Source of the DNA: Agrobacterium genomosp. 13 str. CFBP 6927
Lineage (GTDB): Bacteria > Pseudomonadota > Alphaproteobacteria > Rhizobiales > Rhizobiaceae
Assembly: GCA_900012615.1 (NCBI GenBank)
Contig: LT009756.1
Coordinates: 1,576,567 to 1,640,566 of the forward strand
Direction of reading: 5' to 3'
Length of the DNA stretch: 64,000 nt
The translations under genes and the position numbers were made by a program. The notes under the pieces were generated by a model. The model worked only from the letters and a program-made list of their open reading frames with translations. It made no database searches and had not been told where the DNA came from. Shown here in pieces: positions 28,600-38,229 of this stretch (its first letter is position 1; each line of letters begins with the position of its first letter).

Positions 28600-29520
28600 T
28601 TGCCCGGTGGGGTTGAAAATACCCCCGGAAGCCGGCACGACGCCAGACTGCGGGAGCGACCTCTGAAAATAATACCCATCGACAACGGAAACCGCGTCGC
28701 CGCCGTTGCGCTTCTGACGAAGGGTTTCCCGGAAAAAGGCGAGGCCTTCTGGTCTCGCGGCCTGTCATTTATCAGCGCACATCATGAGCGGCGGGACCTC
28801 GGCGCGATCGGGCAATTGCTGATGAAGGGCGATGATGCCGTCGGCGTTCTCCTGACGATCAGGAGCCGCCTGCCCGATACCGGCCAGATCATCGTCAACC
28901 TCTCGAGCTGGTATGTCGAGCCGTCCAGCCGGTGGTTTGCACCGCGAATGCTGCAAATGGCCTCGTCCTCCGAAGAAGAAACCTTCACCGACTTCACCCC
29001 GTCTCCCGAAGCCTGCAAGCTGAACGAGAGGCTGGGATTTTCGACGGTAACGGATTACACGCTCTTTTATCCCCTGCTGCCTAAGGCAATCGGTCCGGCA
29101 AGGGCGCGGCTGCACCCGCTTGCCGACGTGCCGCCCGGCGCGCTATCGGCGGCAATGCGCGACACCCTGGAGGATCATGCGCGTTTCGGCTGCATCGTGG
29201 CGGTGCTGGAGGCGGACCAAATTCATCATCCGCTGGTATTCCTGAAAACAACGACCAAAAGGCTGCCTTCGGCCCGCCTCATCTATTGCGAGGACAGGCA
29301 GCTTGCGCAAAGGCACATATCGGCAATTGCCCGCCACCTTCTTCGCAGGGGCCGGCTCGCCATGACCATGGCAGCCTCCGATGAGGAACGGGACGCCGGC
29401 GGCTTCGCCGTACTCAAATCCGCGCCGATACAAGTAAAAGGCGCATGGAACCCACGGTTTATTAACGAAACATATTCAGAATTGGTGTTATTGCCACCCT
29501 GGGTATTGGGACGCTCCTAA
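28600..29520 (+). CDS. GNAT-fold acyltransferase-like protein
   Basis: An about 300-residue protein with a GNAT-like region: NLSSWYVEPSSR at about 100-111 looks like the acetyl-CoA-binding strand and loop, and NERLGFSTV at about 148 like the last strand. A second half (180-300) is weaker and may be a second, degenerate acyltransferase unit. The start is uncertain: the listed TTG has no good ribosome site, and a start nearer KIIPIDNGN is possible. It is the first gene of a tight four-gene set with an acyl carrier protein, an AMP ligase and a decarboxylase, so it may acylate a carrier-bound amine. Confidence 0.65.
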   Translation: MPGGVENTPGSRHDARLRERPLKIIPIDNGNRVAAVALLTKGFPEKGEAFWSRGLSFISAHHERRDLGAIGQLLMKGDDAVGVLLTIRSRLPDTGQIIVNLSSWYVEPSSRWFAPRMLQMASSSEEETFTDFTPSPEACKLNERLGFSTVTDYTLFYPLLPKAIGPARARLHPLADVPPGALSAAMRDTLEDHARFGCIVAVLEADQIHHPLVFLKTTTKRLPSARLIYCEDRQLAQRHISAIARHLLRRGRLAMTMAASDEERDAGGFAVLKSAPIQVKGAWNPRFINETYSELVLLPPWVLGRS

Positions 29521-29605
29521 AAAGACCGCGTTGAACCCTGCCTGCAAAGAAGAAAAGGCGCTTCGGCCAACATATCCCGATAGCGCGAACGAGCGGAGAA
29601 CAAGC

Positions 29606-29869
29606 ATGGTTTCAGCGCAACTCAGGGAAGCGGATGTAGCAGAGACCGTTTATTCCTACCTCTCGCAGCGTTTCCCGGCCCATGCGCCTTTCGCAGATGA
29701 TACGCCATTGCTCGAAGGTGGCGCGATTGATTCGCTCGGCTTCCTCGAGCTGATGATCTTTCTCGGCGAAGGCTTCGGCATAATCCTCAATGACGAGCAT
29801 TTCACGCCGGAAAACCTCGGCACACCGGCCGATCTTATAAGCTTCGTCATGCAGGAACGGCGCAGATGA
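29606..29869 (+). CDS. Acyl carrier protein (stand-alone)
   Basis: An 87-residue carrier protein with the phosphopantetheine site Ser43 in GAIDSLGFLEL. The overall pattern is three to four helices, as in ACP and PCP domains, and it differs from housekeeping AcpP (no DSLDTVEL). The ATG has CGGAGA upstream. Its stop overlaps the start of the ligase gene by four bases (ATGA), so the two are translationally coupled and the ligase very probably loads this carrier. Confidence 0.88.
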   Translation: MVSAQLREADVAETVYSYLSQRFPAHAPFADDTPLLEGGAIDSLGFLELMIFLGEGFGIILNDEHFTPENLGTPADLISFVMQERRR

Positions 29870-31398
29870 CACCCCACGTCCTGCTGCACCACCTGCTCAC
29901 TGCGCGGGCGGAAAGCGGCGATGAGGCACTCGTCTACAAGGAACAATCGCTGAGCTACCGCGAATTTTCCGATGCGGCTGCGCGTTGCGCGGCAGCCCTG
30001 CGGGAGGCCGGAGCGGAGCGTGGTGACCGCATCGTCATCTTCCTGCCGCGCGGCATCGAGGAGTGCTGGTCGATCTTCGGCGTGAGCATGGCGTCCTGCG
30101 TCTTCGTGCCGGTCAACGCACTTTTGAAGGCACAGCAGATCCGCCATATCGTCAGGGATTGCGGCGCGAAAATCATCATCAGCACTGCTGCGATGACCGA
30201 TGAGCTGAGTGCTGCACTGGAAGACCTGGCAGATGTCAAAGTGTTGCTGGCGGAAGATATCGACAGACGCCCGTCCGCGCCGGCGAAAGCCTCGGCTGCA
30301 ATTGGCGAGGACCTGGCCGCGATCCTCTACACATCAGGCTCCACCGGATCGCCCAAGGGCGTCATGCTGTCGCATCGCAATCTTCTGGCCGGAGCGCGCA
30401 TCGTGCGCACCTATCTGGGGATTACGGCCACAGACCGTATTCTTTCCCTCCTGCCCTTCAGCTTCGATTACGGCCTGAACCAGCTGCTGACGGCGGTGGA
30501 ACAGGGCGCGACGACGATCATCTCCACCTTCAGACTGGGCGACGATATCGTCCGCGATCTGCGCGACCACGCCATTACCGGCCTTGCAGGCGTTCCGACC
30601 GTCTGGGCGATCCTGACCAGGGCAGCGCCCCTGCTGGCGAAAACGCCGCTGCCGCAGCTGCGCTACATCACCAATTCCGGCGGCCGTGTTCCGCAGGAAA
30701 CCGTCAAGGCGCTGCGCGACCGGCTGCCGGATACAAAAATCTATCTGATGTACGGCCTCACGGAAGCCTTCCGCTCCACTTTTCTGCCGCCGGAGGAGAT
30801 CGACAATCGCCCGACCTCCATCGGCAAGGCCATTCCGGAATGTGAAATCTTCATCGTCACCGACAAGGGACAAAGGGCAAAACCGGGAGAGCCCGGCATT
30901 CTCGTCCATCGCGGCCCAACCGTTTCGCTGGGCTACTGGAACCGGCCGGAAGACACGGGAAAGGTGCTGCGCCCCCACCCCTTCATTCCGGCGGCGCTGG
31001 GCGGCGAGATCGTCTGTTACTCCGGCGATCTGGCGGTGGAGGACGAGGATGGCTTTTTCAGCTTCGTTGCCCGCAACGATGCGATGATCAAATCGTCAGG
31101 CTATCGCATCAGCCCGACCGAGGTGGAGGAGAGCCTGATGTCGACCGGCCTTTTCCAGCAGGTCGCCGTCATCGGCCTGCCGGACCCCTTTGCGGGTGAA
31201 AAGGTGCATGCCGTCGCAACCGCTGCAAATGAGAACATCGACGTCTCGGCGGCGCTCAGGAAAGCCGCCGAGACGCTCGCTCCCTTCATGATTCCGCGCG
31301 CCATCGAACTGGTCGACCGGCTTCCGGTCACGGCCAATGGTAAGGTGGATTACCGCGCGCTGGTGCGCGAACGGACGGACAATGGCGCCCACGGATAG
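29866..31398 (+). CDS. AMP-forming acyl/aminoacyl ligase
   Basis: A 510-residue adenylating enzyme of the ANL superfamily. Motifs in order are YTSGSTGSPKG (155-165), YGLTEAFRST (about 295), YSGD-x-AVEDEDGFF (about 385), KSSGYRISPTEVEE and the C-terminal catalytic Lys in VTANGKVDYR. It activates a carboxylic or amino acid as adenylate and most likely transfers it to the coupled carrier protein. Similar ligases occur in exosortase-associated and small-molecule clusters. The substrate cannot be told from sequence by eye. It overlaps its neighbours on both sides. Confidence 0.88.
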   Translation: MTPHVLLHHLLTARAESGDEALVYKEQSLSYREFSDAAARCAAALREAGAERGDRIVIFLPRGIEECWSIFGVSMASCVFVPVNALLKAQQIRHIVRDCGAKIIISTAAMTDELSAALEDLADVKVLLAEDIDRRPSAPAKASAAIGEDLAAILYTSGSTGSPKGVMLSHRNLLAGARIVRTYLGITATDRILSLLPFSFDYGLNQLLTAVEQGATTIISTFRLGDDIVRDLRDHAITGLAGVPTVWAILTRAAPLLAKTPLPQLRYITNSGGRVPQETVKALRDRLPDTKIYLMYGLTEAFRSTFLPPEEIDNRPTSIGKAIPECEIFIVTDKGQRAKPGEPGILVHRGPTVSLGYWNRPEDTGKVLRPHPFIPAALGGEIVCYSGDLAVEDEDGFFSFVARNDAMIKSSGYRISPTEVEESLMSTGLFQQVAVIGLPDPFAGEKVHAVATAANENIDVSAALRKAAETLAPFMIPRAIELVDRLPVTANGKVDYRALVRERTDNGAHG

Positions 31399-32659
31399 AC
31401 CCCAGAGCCACGGCCCTGCCCTTGCCGCCGCGCAATTTGCAGTCAGTGAAAACGATCTCGTCATCGGCGGCCTTGCAGTGCGCGATATCGTCGCCGAGAC
31501 CGGAACGCCGTGTTTCCTCTATGACGCGAGCGCCATGCGCCGCGCTTATCGCGATCTCGAAACCGCGCTGAGTGGTTTTGCCGATATATATTATTCGGTG
31601 AAGGCCAATCCCCTGCCCGCCATTGTGTCGCTCTTCCGCGAAGAAGGCGCCGGTGCGGAAATCGCCTCCGTCGGTGAATATCGCGCCGCCATCAAGGCGG
31701 GTGTGCCGCCGGAAAAGATCATCTTCGCCGGGCCCGGCAAACGCCAGGCCGAATTACTTGAAGTGATCGAGGGCGGCATCGGCGAAATCCATATCGAGAG
31801 CGCCGAGGAAATCTCCCGCATCGAAGCCATCGGCAGGCCGGTCAAAGCCTCGATCCGCATCAATCCGGTGCCGGACGCGCAGGCGGGCGCCATGCGCATG
31901 GGCGGCAAGGCCACCGCCTTCGGTTTCGATGAGGAAGAGCTGGAAAACGTCCTGCCCCTGTTCAGCGACAGCAGGCATATCAATCTCGTCGGCATCCATA
32001 TTTACGGCGGCACGCAGATCCTCGACGCGGACACGCTTGTCTCCCAGTGGAGACATTCCATCTCCCTTGCGGCGCGTATGGCGGACATGCTCGGCAGGCC
32101 GCTTCAGACCATCGATCTCGGCGGCGGCCTCGGCATCCCTTATTTCGCCGGGGAAACGCCGCTCGATCTCGCAACGGTAAGCGCCGCCATTCCCAACCTC
32201 AAGGCGCTCATGCGGGCGCATCCGCTGATTGCTGACGCCCATGTCATTGTCGAACCCGGCCGTTTCCTGGCAGGTCCCGGCGGCATCTATGTGGCGGAAG
32301 TCAATGCGGTGAAGACCTCGCGCGGCACCACCTTCGTGGTCACGGATGGCGGCATGCACCATCATCTGGCCGCATCCGGCAATCTCGGCCAGATCGTCAA
32401 GCGCAACTATCCCATCGTGGCACCCGCCATGATGCAGGCGGATCATGAGGAAACGGCAACCATCGTCGGCCCGCTCTGCACACCCCTCGATACGCTGGCG
32501 CGCAATGCCGCCCTGCCGAAGCTGAGAGCCGGAGACCTCGTCGCCATCCTGCAATCGGGAGCCTATGGCGCCAGCGCCAGTCCTGCGGGTTTTCTGAGCC
32601 ATGCCGCGGCGAAGGAGGTGCTGGTGGAGAATGGGGTGTTTGAGGTGATCGGGCGCTGA
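31382..32659 (+). CDS. PLP-dependent decarboxylase (fold type III, LysA/ODC-like)
   Basis: A 425-residue alanine-racemase-fold decarboxylase. The PLP lysine is Lys74 in YYSVKANP. The phosphate loop is GGGLGIPY, the substrate motif EPGRFLAGPGG, and the dimer-interface Cys lies in GPLCTPLDTL. The family includes diaminopimelate, ornithine and arginine decarboxylases and the exosortase-associated type. The neighbours argue for a specialised substrate, perhaps an amino acid held on the carrier protein. The start overlaps the end of the ligase gene by 17 bases; an earlier in-frame ATG exists but overlaps further. Confidence 0.87.
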   Translation: MAPTDRPQSHGPALAAAQFAVSENDLVIGGLAVRDIVAETGTPCFLYDASAMRRAYRDLETALSGFADIYYSVKANPLPAIVSLFREEGAGAEIASVGEYRAAIKAGVPPEKIIFAGPGKRQAELLEVIEGGIGEIHIESAEEISRIEAIGRPVKASIRINPVPDAQAGAMRMGGKATAFGFDEEELENVLPLFSDSRHINLVGIHIYGGTQILDADTLVSQWRHSISLAARMADMLGRPLQTIDLGGGLGIPYFAGETPLDLATVSAAIPNLKALMRAHPLIADAHVIVEPGRFLAGPGGIYVAEVNAVKTSRGTTFVVTDGGMHHHLAASGNLGQIVKRNYPIVAPAMMQADHEETATIVGPLCTPLDTLARNAALPKLRAGDLVAILQSGAYGASASPAGFLSHAAAKEVLVENGVFEVIGR

Positions 32660-32737
32660 GGACGTTTGGTAGCGAAAACCGTAGCCGGCTTTCCTAAGGG
32701 CACACATTTGGCTGCTTACCCCGGAGCTTCCTCCAAC

Positions 32738-32861
32738 CTCCCTCATTCCTGTGCTTGTCACAGGAATCCAGTCGACGCACGTCTGTGCGGCGGGAGGAGT
32801 CTTTTCAGCCCAAGGACTTGGGCTGGCTGGATTCCTGTGACAAGCACAGGAATGAGGGAGG
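32738..32861. repeat. Palindromic repeat (family D, related to C)
   Basis: The ends are the hairpin ATTCCTGTG-CTTGT-CACAGGAAT and its inverted copy. The core GTCTGTGCGGCGGGAGGAG and CCCAAGGACTTGGGCTGG is shared with family C elements, so C and D differ mainly in their outer stems. It lies between converging genes. Confidence 0.85.
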
Positions 32862-32864
32862 CGA

Positions 32865-34022
32865 CTAACCCCGAAGCAACCTGTCCCCCACCGCGAATTT
32901 CGATTTCAGCAGACACTCGTCATATTCCGCCTCGGCCACGGAATCGAAAACGATGCCGCCGCCGACATTGAAGACGGCGCGGCCATCATCAAACAGGCTG
33001 AGCGTGCGGATCGCCACGGAGAACCGCATCTCACCATATGGAGACATGAAGCCGATCGCGCCGCAATAGGCGTCGCGTGGCGTCTCTTCCAGCTCGCGCA
33101 GGATTTTCATCGCCCACATTTTCGGCGCGCCGGTAACGGAGCCGCAGGGAAACAGGGCGGCGAAGATATCTTCCACCGTCACGTCAGGCAGAAGTCTCGC
33201 CCGCACATGGCTGACCATCTGGTGCACGGTCGGATAGGTCTCGATATCGAACAGCCGCGGCACATCAAGGCTGCCGACTTCGGTGATGCGGGAAATATCG
33301 TTGCGCAGCAGATCGACGATCATGCGGTTTTCGGCGAGCGTCTTTTCGTCCGCCAGCATCGCCGCGATGATGGCCCGGTCTTCTTCCGCATCGGCCCCGC
33401 GCGGCGTCGTTCCCTTCATCGGATGGGTTTCGATGAAACCCTCCCCATCCACCGAGAAGAACAGTTCCGGCGAGCGCGACAGGATGACCGGGCCGCCGAG
33501 ATCGACCAGCGCGCCATATTTCACCGGCTGCCGTTCGATCAGCGACCAGAAGGCCGTCAGCGGATCGCCGCTCCAGCGGGCATGAACGGGCATGGTCAGA
33601 TTGCCCTGGTAACAGTCGCCGCGACGCAGATGCCCGTGCAGCCGCGCGAAACGCTGGCAATAGTCTTGAAGGGTCCATGCCGGCACGGGATCGGACAGAA
33701 ACGCATCCGCATCCGGCAGATTTGCCGGGCGCGCGAACCGACCCTCATCCGGCTGCGGGCCGGAAAAGACGCCGAAATTGAGAAACGGCACGTTGCGAGG
33801 CTCGTCCGCGAAAGGCGCAAGCTTCGGCTCGAACAGGAAACCCGCCTCGTAGGACATATAGCCGGCGAGGTATTTCCCGGCGCGGCGCAGCTCTTCCATG
33901 CGCTTCAGCGCAGCAAAAAACGACGCCGGTTCATCCGCGACGATGATCTCTTCCGGCTCGGTGAAGGCTGTCACCGTGCCGGTCGTGTCATCCCGGAAAA
34001 GAACGTAAGGCGCGTGTGCCAA
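32865..34022 (-). CDS. pabB: Aminodeoxychorismate synthase component I
   Basis: PabB converts chorismate to 4-amino-4-deoxychorismate for folate synthesis. The 385-residue sequence has HPMKGTTPRG, where the Lys marks aminodeoxychorismate rather than anthranilate synthase (which has Ala), ENRMIVDLLRND, and the chorismate motif FPCGSVTGAPK near the C-terminus. It is a shorter PabB with a compact N-terminal region. The glutamine amidotransferase and lyase (PabA, PabC) are not adjacent. The gene is upstream-separated from tgt by 37 bases on the same strand, downstream in the queA-tgt-pabB order. Confidence 0.92.
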   Translation of the reverse strand: MAHAPYVLFRDDTTGTVTAFTEPEEIIVADEPASFFAALKRMEELRRAGKYLAGYMSYEAGFLFEPKLAPFADEPRNVPFLNFGVFSGPQPDEGRFARPANLPDADAFLSDPVPAWTLQDYCQRFARLHGHLRRGDCYQGNLTMPVHARWSGDPLTAFWSLIERQPVKYGALVDLGGPVILSRSPELFFSVDGEGFIETHPMKGTTPRGADAEEDRAIIAAMLADEKTLAENRMIVDLLRNDISRITEVGSLDVPRLFDIETYPTVHQMVSHVRARLLPDVTVEDIFAALFPCGSVTGAPKMWAMKILRELEETPRDAYCGAIGFMSPYGEMRFSVAIRTLSLFDDGRAVFNVGGGIVFDSVAEAEYDECLLKSKFAVGDRLLRG

Positions 34023-34059
34023 GGAAAGCGTCCGAAACAGGAGAAAAAGTCGGGAAGAG

Positions 34060-35190
34060 TCAGATGGGGTCTATATCGCCCCGCGCCCACATTTCGATGG
34101 TTTCCGCATAAAAATCGGCGAAACGGCCTTCCTCGATAGACTTGCGGATACCCTGCATCAGCTCCTGATAATAGGCAAGATTGTGCCAGGAGAGCAGCAT
34201 GCCGCCCAGCGCCTCGTTGGCGCGGGTGAGATGGTGCAGATAGGCGCGGGAATAATCGCGCGAGGCTGGGCAGTTGGACTGCTCGTCCAGCGGGCGCATA
34301 TCCTCGGCATGGCGGGCATTGCGGATATTGACCTTGCCGCGACGGGTAAAGGCAAGCCCGTGACGGCCGGAGCGGGTCGGCATCACGCAGTCGAACATGT
34401 CGATGCCGCGCGCCACCGACTTCAGGATGTCGTCGGGCGTGCCGACGCCCATCAGGTAACGCGGCTTTTCGGTGGGCAGCACCGGCAGGGTGATATCGAG
34501 CATGCCGAGCATCACATCCTGCGGCTCGCCGACGGCAAGGCCGCCGACCGCATAACCCTTCAGATCAAGCTGCTTCAGCCCTTCGGCGGAACGGACGCGC
34601 AGGTCCGGCTGGTCGCCGCCCTGCACGATGCCGAACATGGCCTTGCCGGGCTGATCGCCAAAGGCCACGCGGCAGCGCTCGGCCCAGCGCAGCGACATTT
34701 CCATGGCGCGCTCGATTTCCTTGCGCTCGGCCGGCAGTGCGATGCATTCATCGAGCTGCATCTGGATATCAGAATCGAGCATGCCCTGGATTTCGATGGA
34801 GCGTTCCGGCGACATGTGGTGCAGCGAACCGTCCACATGGCTCTTGAAGGTCACGCCCTGCTCATCCAGCTTGCGCAGGCCGGAAAGCGACATCACCTGA
34901 AAACCGCCGCTATCGGTGAGGATCGGGTGCGGCCAGCGGATCAGCTCATGAAGGCCGCCAAGGCGGGCAACACGCTCCGGACCGGGCCGCAGCATCAGGT
35001 GATAGGTATTGCCGAGAATGATATCGGCCCCAAGCTCGCGCACCTGATCGAGATACATGGCCTTGACGGTGCCGACCGTGCCGACCGGCATGAAGGCAGG
35101 CGTGCGGATGACGCCGCGCGGCATGGCGACTTCGCCGAGGCGCGCGCCGCCGCTCGTGGCTTTCAGGGTGAAGGTGAATTTGTCGTGCAT
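34060..35190 (-). CDS. tgt: tRNA-guanine transglycosylase
   Basis: Tgt swaps guanine 34 for preQ1 in tRNAs with GUN anticodons. The 376-residue protein has the substrate Asp93 in [12 protein letters not shown], the nucleophile region [13 protein letters not shown] (261-273) and the tRNA-binding RAYLHHL. The zinc site usually reads CxCxxC followed by His. Here it is SNCPAS (305-310) with His336, so only one of three cysteines remains; I recall the same change in other Rhizobiales, so it is probably lineage-specific rather than damage. The start overlaps the queA stop by one base (TGATG), giving coupled translation. Confidence 0.93.
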   Translation of the reverse strand: MHDKFTFTLKATSGGARLGEVAMPRGVIRTPAFMPVGTVGTVKAMYLDQVRELGADIILGNTYHLMLRPGPERVARLGGLHELIRWPHPILTDSGGFQVMSLSGLRKLDEQGVTFKSHVDGSLHHMSPERSIEIQGMLDSDIQMQLDECIALPAERKEIERAMEMSLRWAERCRVAFGDQPGKAMFGIVQGGDQPDLRVRSAEGLKQLDLKGYAVGGLAVGEPQDVMLGMLDITLPVLPTEKPRYLMGVGTPDDILKSVARGIDMFDCVMPTRSGRHGLAFTRRGKVNIRNARHAEDMRPLDEQSNCPASRDYSRAYLHHLTRANEALGGMLLSWHNLAYYQELMQGIRKSIEEGRFADFYAETIEMWARGDIDPI

Positions 35191-36272
35191 CAGTTTTTCC
35201 GGAACAACAGGCTGGAATCGCCATAGGAATAGAAGCGGTATCCGGTTTCGATGGCGTGCTTATAAGCGTCACGCATCGTTTCGAGACCGCAGAAAGCCGA
35301 AACGAGCATGAACAGCGTCGATTTCGGCAGGTGGAAATTGGTCATCAGAATATCGACCGCGCGAAAGCGGTATCCCGGCGTGATGAAGATGCCGGTGGCA
35401 TCGGACCATGGGTGGATAACACCATTCTCATCGGCCGCACTTTCGATCAGGCGCAGCGATGTCGTGCCGACGCAAACGATCCGTCCGCCGCGCGCCTTGA
35501 CGGCATTCAGCCGGTCGGCGGTTTCCTGCGACACATGGCCGATCTCGAAATGCATCTTGTGATCGTCGGTATCGTCGGACTTGACCGGAAGGAAGGTGCC
35601 TGCCCCAACGTGAAGCGTCACGAAATGCCGCTCGATGCCCACCTTGTCCAGCGCGGCAAACAGATCGGGCGTGAAATGCAGCCCGGCGGTGGGGGCGGCA
35701 ACGGCTCCCTTTTCGCGGGCATAGATGGTCTGGTAGTCGGTCTGGTCCTGCGCATCTTCCGGGCGTTTCGCCGCGATATAGGGCGGCAGGGGAATATGGC
35801 CGACGGAGGCAATCGCCTCATCCAGCACCGGGCCGGAGACGTCGAACAGCAGCGTGATCTCGCCCTCCTCGCCCTTCTCCTCCACGGTGGCTTCCAGATG
35901 GGCAAGGCCGCAGGCATTGTCGCGCTCATAACCGAAACGGATGCGGTCGCCCTGCTTGATGCGCTTGCCGGGACGCGCGAAAGCCTTCCAGCGGGATTGA
36001 TCGGCGCGCATGTGCAGCGTGGCCGAAACCGCCGTCTCTGGCGCACCTTCGCGCAGCCTGACACCTTCGAGCTGGGCGGGAATGACGCGGGTGTCGTTGA
36101 AGACAAGCGCATCGCCGGGCTTCAGGAAGGACGGCAGGTCGAAGACACGGTGGTCTTCCATGCGGTTCTCATTCGGATCGACGACGAGCAGGCGCGCGCT
36201 ATCGCGCGGGTTCGCCGGGCGCAGGGCAATATTCTCCTCGGGCAGATCGAAATCGAACAGGTCTACACGCAT
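35190..36272 (-). CDS. queA: S-adenosylmethionine:tRNA ribosyltransferase-isomerase
   Basis: QueA transfers the ribosyl part of SAM to preQ1 in tRNA to form epoxyqueuosine. The 360-residue protein begins [16 protein letters not shown] and keeps [28 protein letters not shown] and [12 protein letters not shown], all typical of the family. I chose the ATG at 36272 with GGAAG upstream; a longer reading would extend through the palindromic repeat at 36339-36457 and is not credible. It is the first gene of queA-tgt. Confidence 0.94.
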   Translation of the reverse strand: MRVDLFDFDLPEENIALRPANPRDSARLLVVDPNENRMEDHRVFDLPSFLKPGDALVFNDTRVIPAQLEGVRLREGAPETAVSATLHMRADQSRWKAFARPGKRIKQGDRIRFGYERDNACGLAHLEATVEEKGEEGEITLLFDVSGPVLDEAIASVGHIPLPPYIAAKRPEDAQDQTDYQTIYAREKGAVAAPTAGLHFTPDLFAALDKVGIERHFVTLHVGAGTFLPVKSDDTDDHKMHFEIGHVSQETADRLNAVKARGGRIVCVGTTSLRLIESAADENGVIHPWSDATGIFITPGYRFRAVDILMTNFHLPKSTLFMLVSAFCGLETMRDAYKHAIETGYRFYSYGDSSLLFRKN

Positions 36273-36338
36273 TGCAAGGGTCTTCCAGAAATCCAATTTG
36301 ACACGGCACGGTGTTTTGCGGCCCGACGCATCCTCGCC

Positions 36339-36457
36339 CCTCATTCCTGTGCTTGTCACAGGAATCCAGTCGGCGCGCGTCTGCGCGGCGGGAGGAGTCC
36401 TTTCAGCCCAGGGACTTGGGCTGGCTGGATTCCTGTGACAAGCACAGGAATGAGGGA
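36339..36457. repeat. Palindromic repeat (family D)
   Basis: Near-identical to 32738-32861: hairpin ATTCCTGTG-CTTGT-CACAGGAAT, core GCGCGCGTCTGCGCGGCGGGAGG, CCCAGGGACTTGGGCTGG, and inverted hairpin. It lies just upstream of queA. Confidence 0.87.
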
Positions 36458-36535
36458 AGAAGAGAACGGCGCGACGGATGGCAAGCGTCAAAACTGCCGC
36501 GTCCATCCTTAAAATCACGTACCGTCAATAAACGT

Positions 36536-36567
36536 CAAAACCCGCCTCGCATAGACTGCGAGACGGG
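36536..36567 (-). terminator. Intrinsic terminator of ppiB
   Basis: On the minus strand CCCGTCTCGCA pairs with TGCGAGGCGGG across a GTCTA loop and runs into TTTTGAC, 22 bases after the stop codon. Confidence 0.85.
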
Positions 36568-36588
36568 TCGAACTGCAATTTCCGCAAA

Positions 36589-37098
36589 TCAGGCCGCAGA
36601 AGCGAGCTTGATGGAAACGATCGAATCCGGGTCCTTCACCGGCTCGCCGCGCTTGACCTTGTCGATGGCTTCCATGCCTTCGATGACCTGGCCCCAGACG
36701 GTGTACTGCTTGTTGAGCCACGGCGAATCCGTGAAGCAGATGAAGAACTGCGAGTTGGCGGAGTTCGGGTTCTGAGAACGGGCCATGGAGCAGGTGCCGC
36801 GCACGTGCGGAATGGCGGAGAACTCGGCCTTCAGGTCCGGCTTGTCGGAGCCGCCCATGCCGGCGCGGGCCGGGTTGAAGCTTTCCGCACCCTTCTTGCC
36901 GAACTTCACGTCGCCCGTCTGGGCCATGAAGTCTTCGATGACGCGGTGGAAAACGACGCCATCGTAAGCGCCTTCCGATACGAGTTCCTTGATGCGGGCG
37001 ACGTGGCCCGGAGCAACTTCCGGCAGCAGCTGGATCACGACCTTGCCGGTCGTCGTTTCCATGATGATGGTGTTTTCCGGATCCTTGATCTCGGCCAT
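36589..37098 (-). CDS. ppiB: Cytoplasmic cyclophilin-type peptidyl-prolyl isomerase
   Basis: A 169-residue single-domain cyclophilin without signal peptide. Catalytic signatures FHRVIEDFMAQTGD and NSANSQFFICF are intact. I placed the start at MAEIKDPENT, which has GAGGAG about eight bases upstream; an in-frame start nine codons earlier has no ribosome site. It lies 37 bases downstream of the exported paralogue, in one transcript that also may include coaD, and ends at a strong terminator. Confidence 0.93.
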   Translation of the reverse strand: MAEIKDPENTIIMETTTGKVVIQLLPEVAPGHVARIKELVSEGAYDGVVFHRVIEDFMAQTGDVKFGKKGAESFNPARAGMGGSDKPDLKAEFSAIPHVRGTCSMARSQNPNSANSQFFICFTDSPWLNKQYTVWGQVIEGMEAIDKVKRGEPVKDPDSIVSIKLASAA

Positions 37099-37135
37099 GA
37101 CTATTCTCCTCTGTTCGGGCTCCATTGCCCTTACC

Positions 37136-37705
37136 TTACTTTTTGCCGACGGTGACCTTGATCATCCGGTCGGGGTTGGAAACTTCGCCGTTGCCGCCGG
37201 CGCCGCGCTTGATCTTGTCCACGGCTTCCATGCCGGACACGACCTTGCCGACCACGGTATACTGGCCGTTCAGGAACGGACCGTCGGCAAACATGATGAA
37301 GAACTGCGAATTGGCGGAATTCGGATCCTGCGAGCGGGCCATGCCGACCACGCCGCGCGTGAAGGGAACCTTGGAGAATTCGGCCGGAATATCCGGCAGA
37401 TCGGAACCACCGGTGCCCGCGCGCTGGGCGCTGAAGCCCTTCTCCATGTTGCCATACTGCACGTCGCCGGTCTGCGCCATGAAGCCGTCGATGACGCGGT
37501 GGAAGGCAACATTGTCATAAGCGCCCTTCTTGGCCAGCGCCTCGATCTGCGCCACGTGCTTGGGCGCAACCTCAGGCATCAGCTCGATGACAACAGGGCC
37601 GTCCTTCAGCTGGACGGTCAGGAGTTCGGCGGCAGATGCAAGGGTGCTGGCGGCAAGCGCGCCCGCAAACAGGGCGCCGGCAAAGGCAAATCGAACGAGT
37701 TTCAT
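37136..37705 (-). CDS. ppiA: Exported cyclophilin-type peptidyl-prolyl isomerase
   Basis: A 189-residue cyclophilin with a clear signal peptide (residues 1-26, cleavage after ASA) and a domain nearly collinear with the ppiB product: FHRVIDGFMAQTGD and NSANSQFFIMF are intact. It should act on periplasmic proteins. A tandem cytoplasmic/periplasmic pair of cyclophilins from one transcript is common in rhizobia. It follows coaD by 29 bases. Confidence 0.92.
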   Translation of the reverse strand: MKLVRFAFAGALFAGALAASTLASAAELLTVQLKDGPVVIELMPEVAPKHVAQIEALAKKGAYDNVAFHRVIDGFMAQTGDVQYGNMEKGFSAQRAGTGGSDLPDIPAEFSKVPFTRGVVGMARSQDPNSANSQFFIMFADGPFLNGQYTVVGKVVSGMEAVDKIKRGAGGNGEVSNPDRMIKVTVGKK

Positions 37706-37734
37706 CGGATTGGCTCCAGAATGTGAGGCTGAAG

Positions 37735-38229
37735 TCAGCGCTTCAGCTTGGCGTTGAGGGCTTCAAGCACGGCTTTCGGCACGAAGGCGTCGACATTGCC
37801 GCCCATGGCGGCGATCTGCCGGACCAATGTGGCTGTAATGGGTCGCGACGAGGTGCCGGCGGGCAGGAATACGGTCTGGATGTCCGGCGCCATCTGGCGG
37901 TTCATGCCGGCCATCTGCATTTCATAATCAAGATCGGTGCCGTCCCGCAGGCCGCGCAGCAGAAGACGTGCGCCGTGCTGACGGGCGGCATCGACAACCA
38001 GATTATCGAAGGAAACGACCTCCATGCGCGCCGCTTCGCCCGGCAGGGTCTCGGAAAGGGCCTGACGTATCAGCGCCGCCCGCTCCTCGAAACTGAACAT
38101 CGGCGCTTTTCCGGGATGGATGCCAACGGCGACGATGACTTTGGACGCGACGTTCAGCGCCTGAATAAGCACATCCAGATGTCCGTTGGTCATCGGATCG
38201 AAGGATCCTGGATAAAAGGCAATCGTCAT
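37735..38229 (-). CDS. coaD: Phosphopantetheine adenylyltransferase
   Basis: CoaD transfers AMP to 4'-phosphopantetheine, the penultimate step of coenzyme A synthesis. The 164-residue protein has the N-terminal [15 protein letters not shown] with the nucleotidyltransferase (T/H)xGH motif, [12 protein letters not shown] in the middle and the second motif [15 protein letters not shown] near the end. Length is normal. It is the first gene of coaD-ppiA-ppiB, which is divergent from small membrane ORFs. Confidence 0.95.
   Translation of the reverse strand: MTIAFYPGSFDPMTNGHLDVLIQALNVASKVIVAVGIHPGKAPMFSFEERAALIRQALSETLPGEAARMEVVSFDNLVVDAARQHGARLLLRGLRDGTDLDYEMQMAGMNRQMAPDIQTVFLPAGTSSRPITATLVRQIAAMGGNVDAFVPKAVLEALNAKLKR

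Noticed and set aside
36273..36518. N-terminal extension of queA through the family D repeat
   Set aside because: Translation of a palindromic repeat; the true family N-terminus [11 protein letters not shown] begins at 36272.
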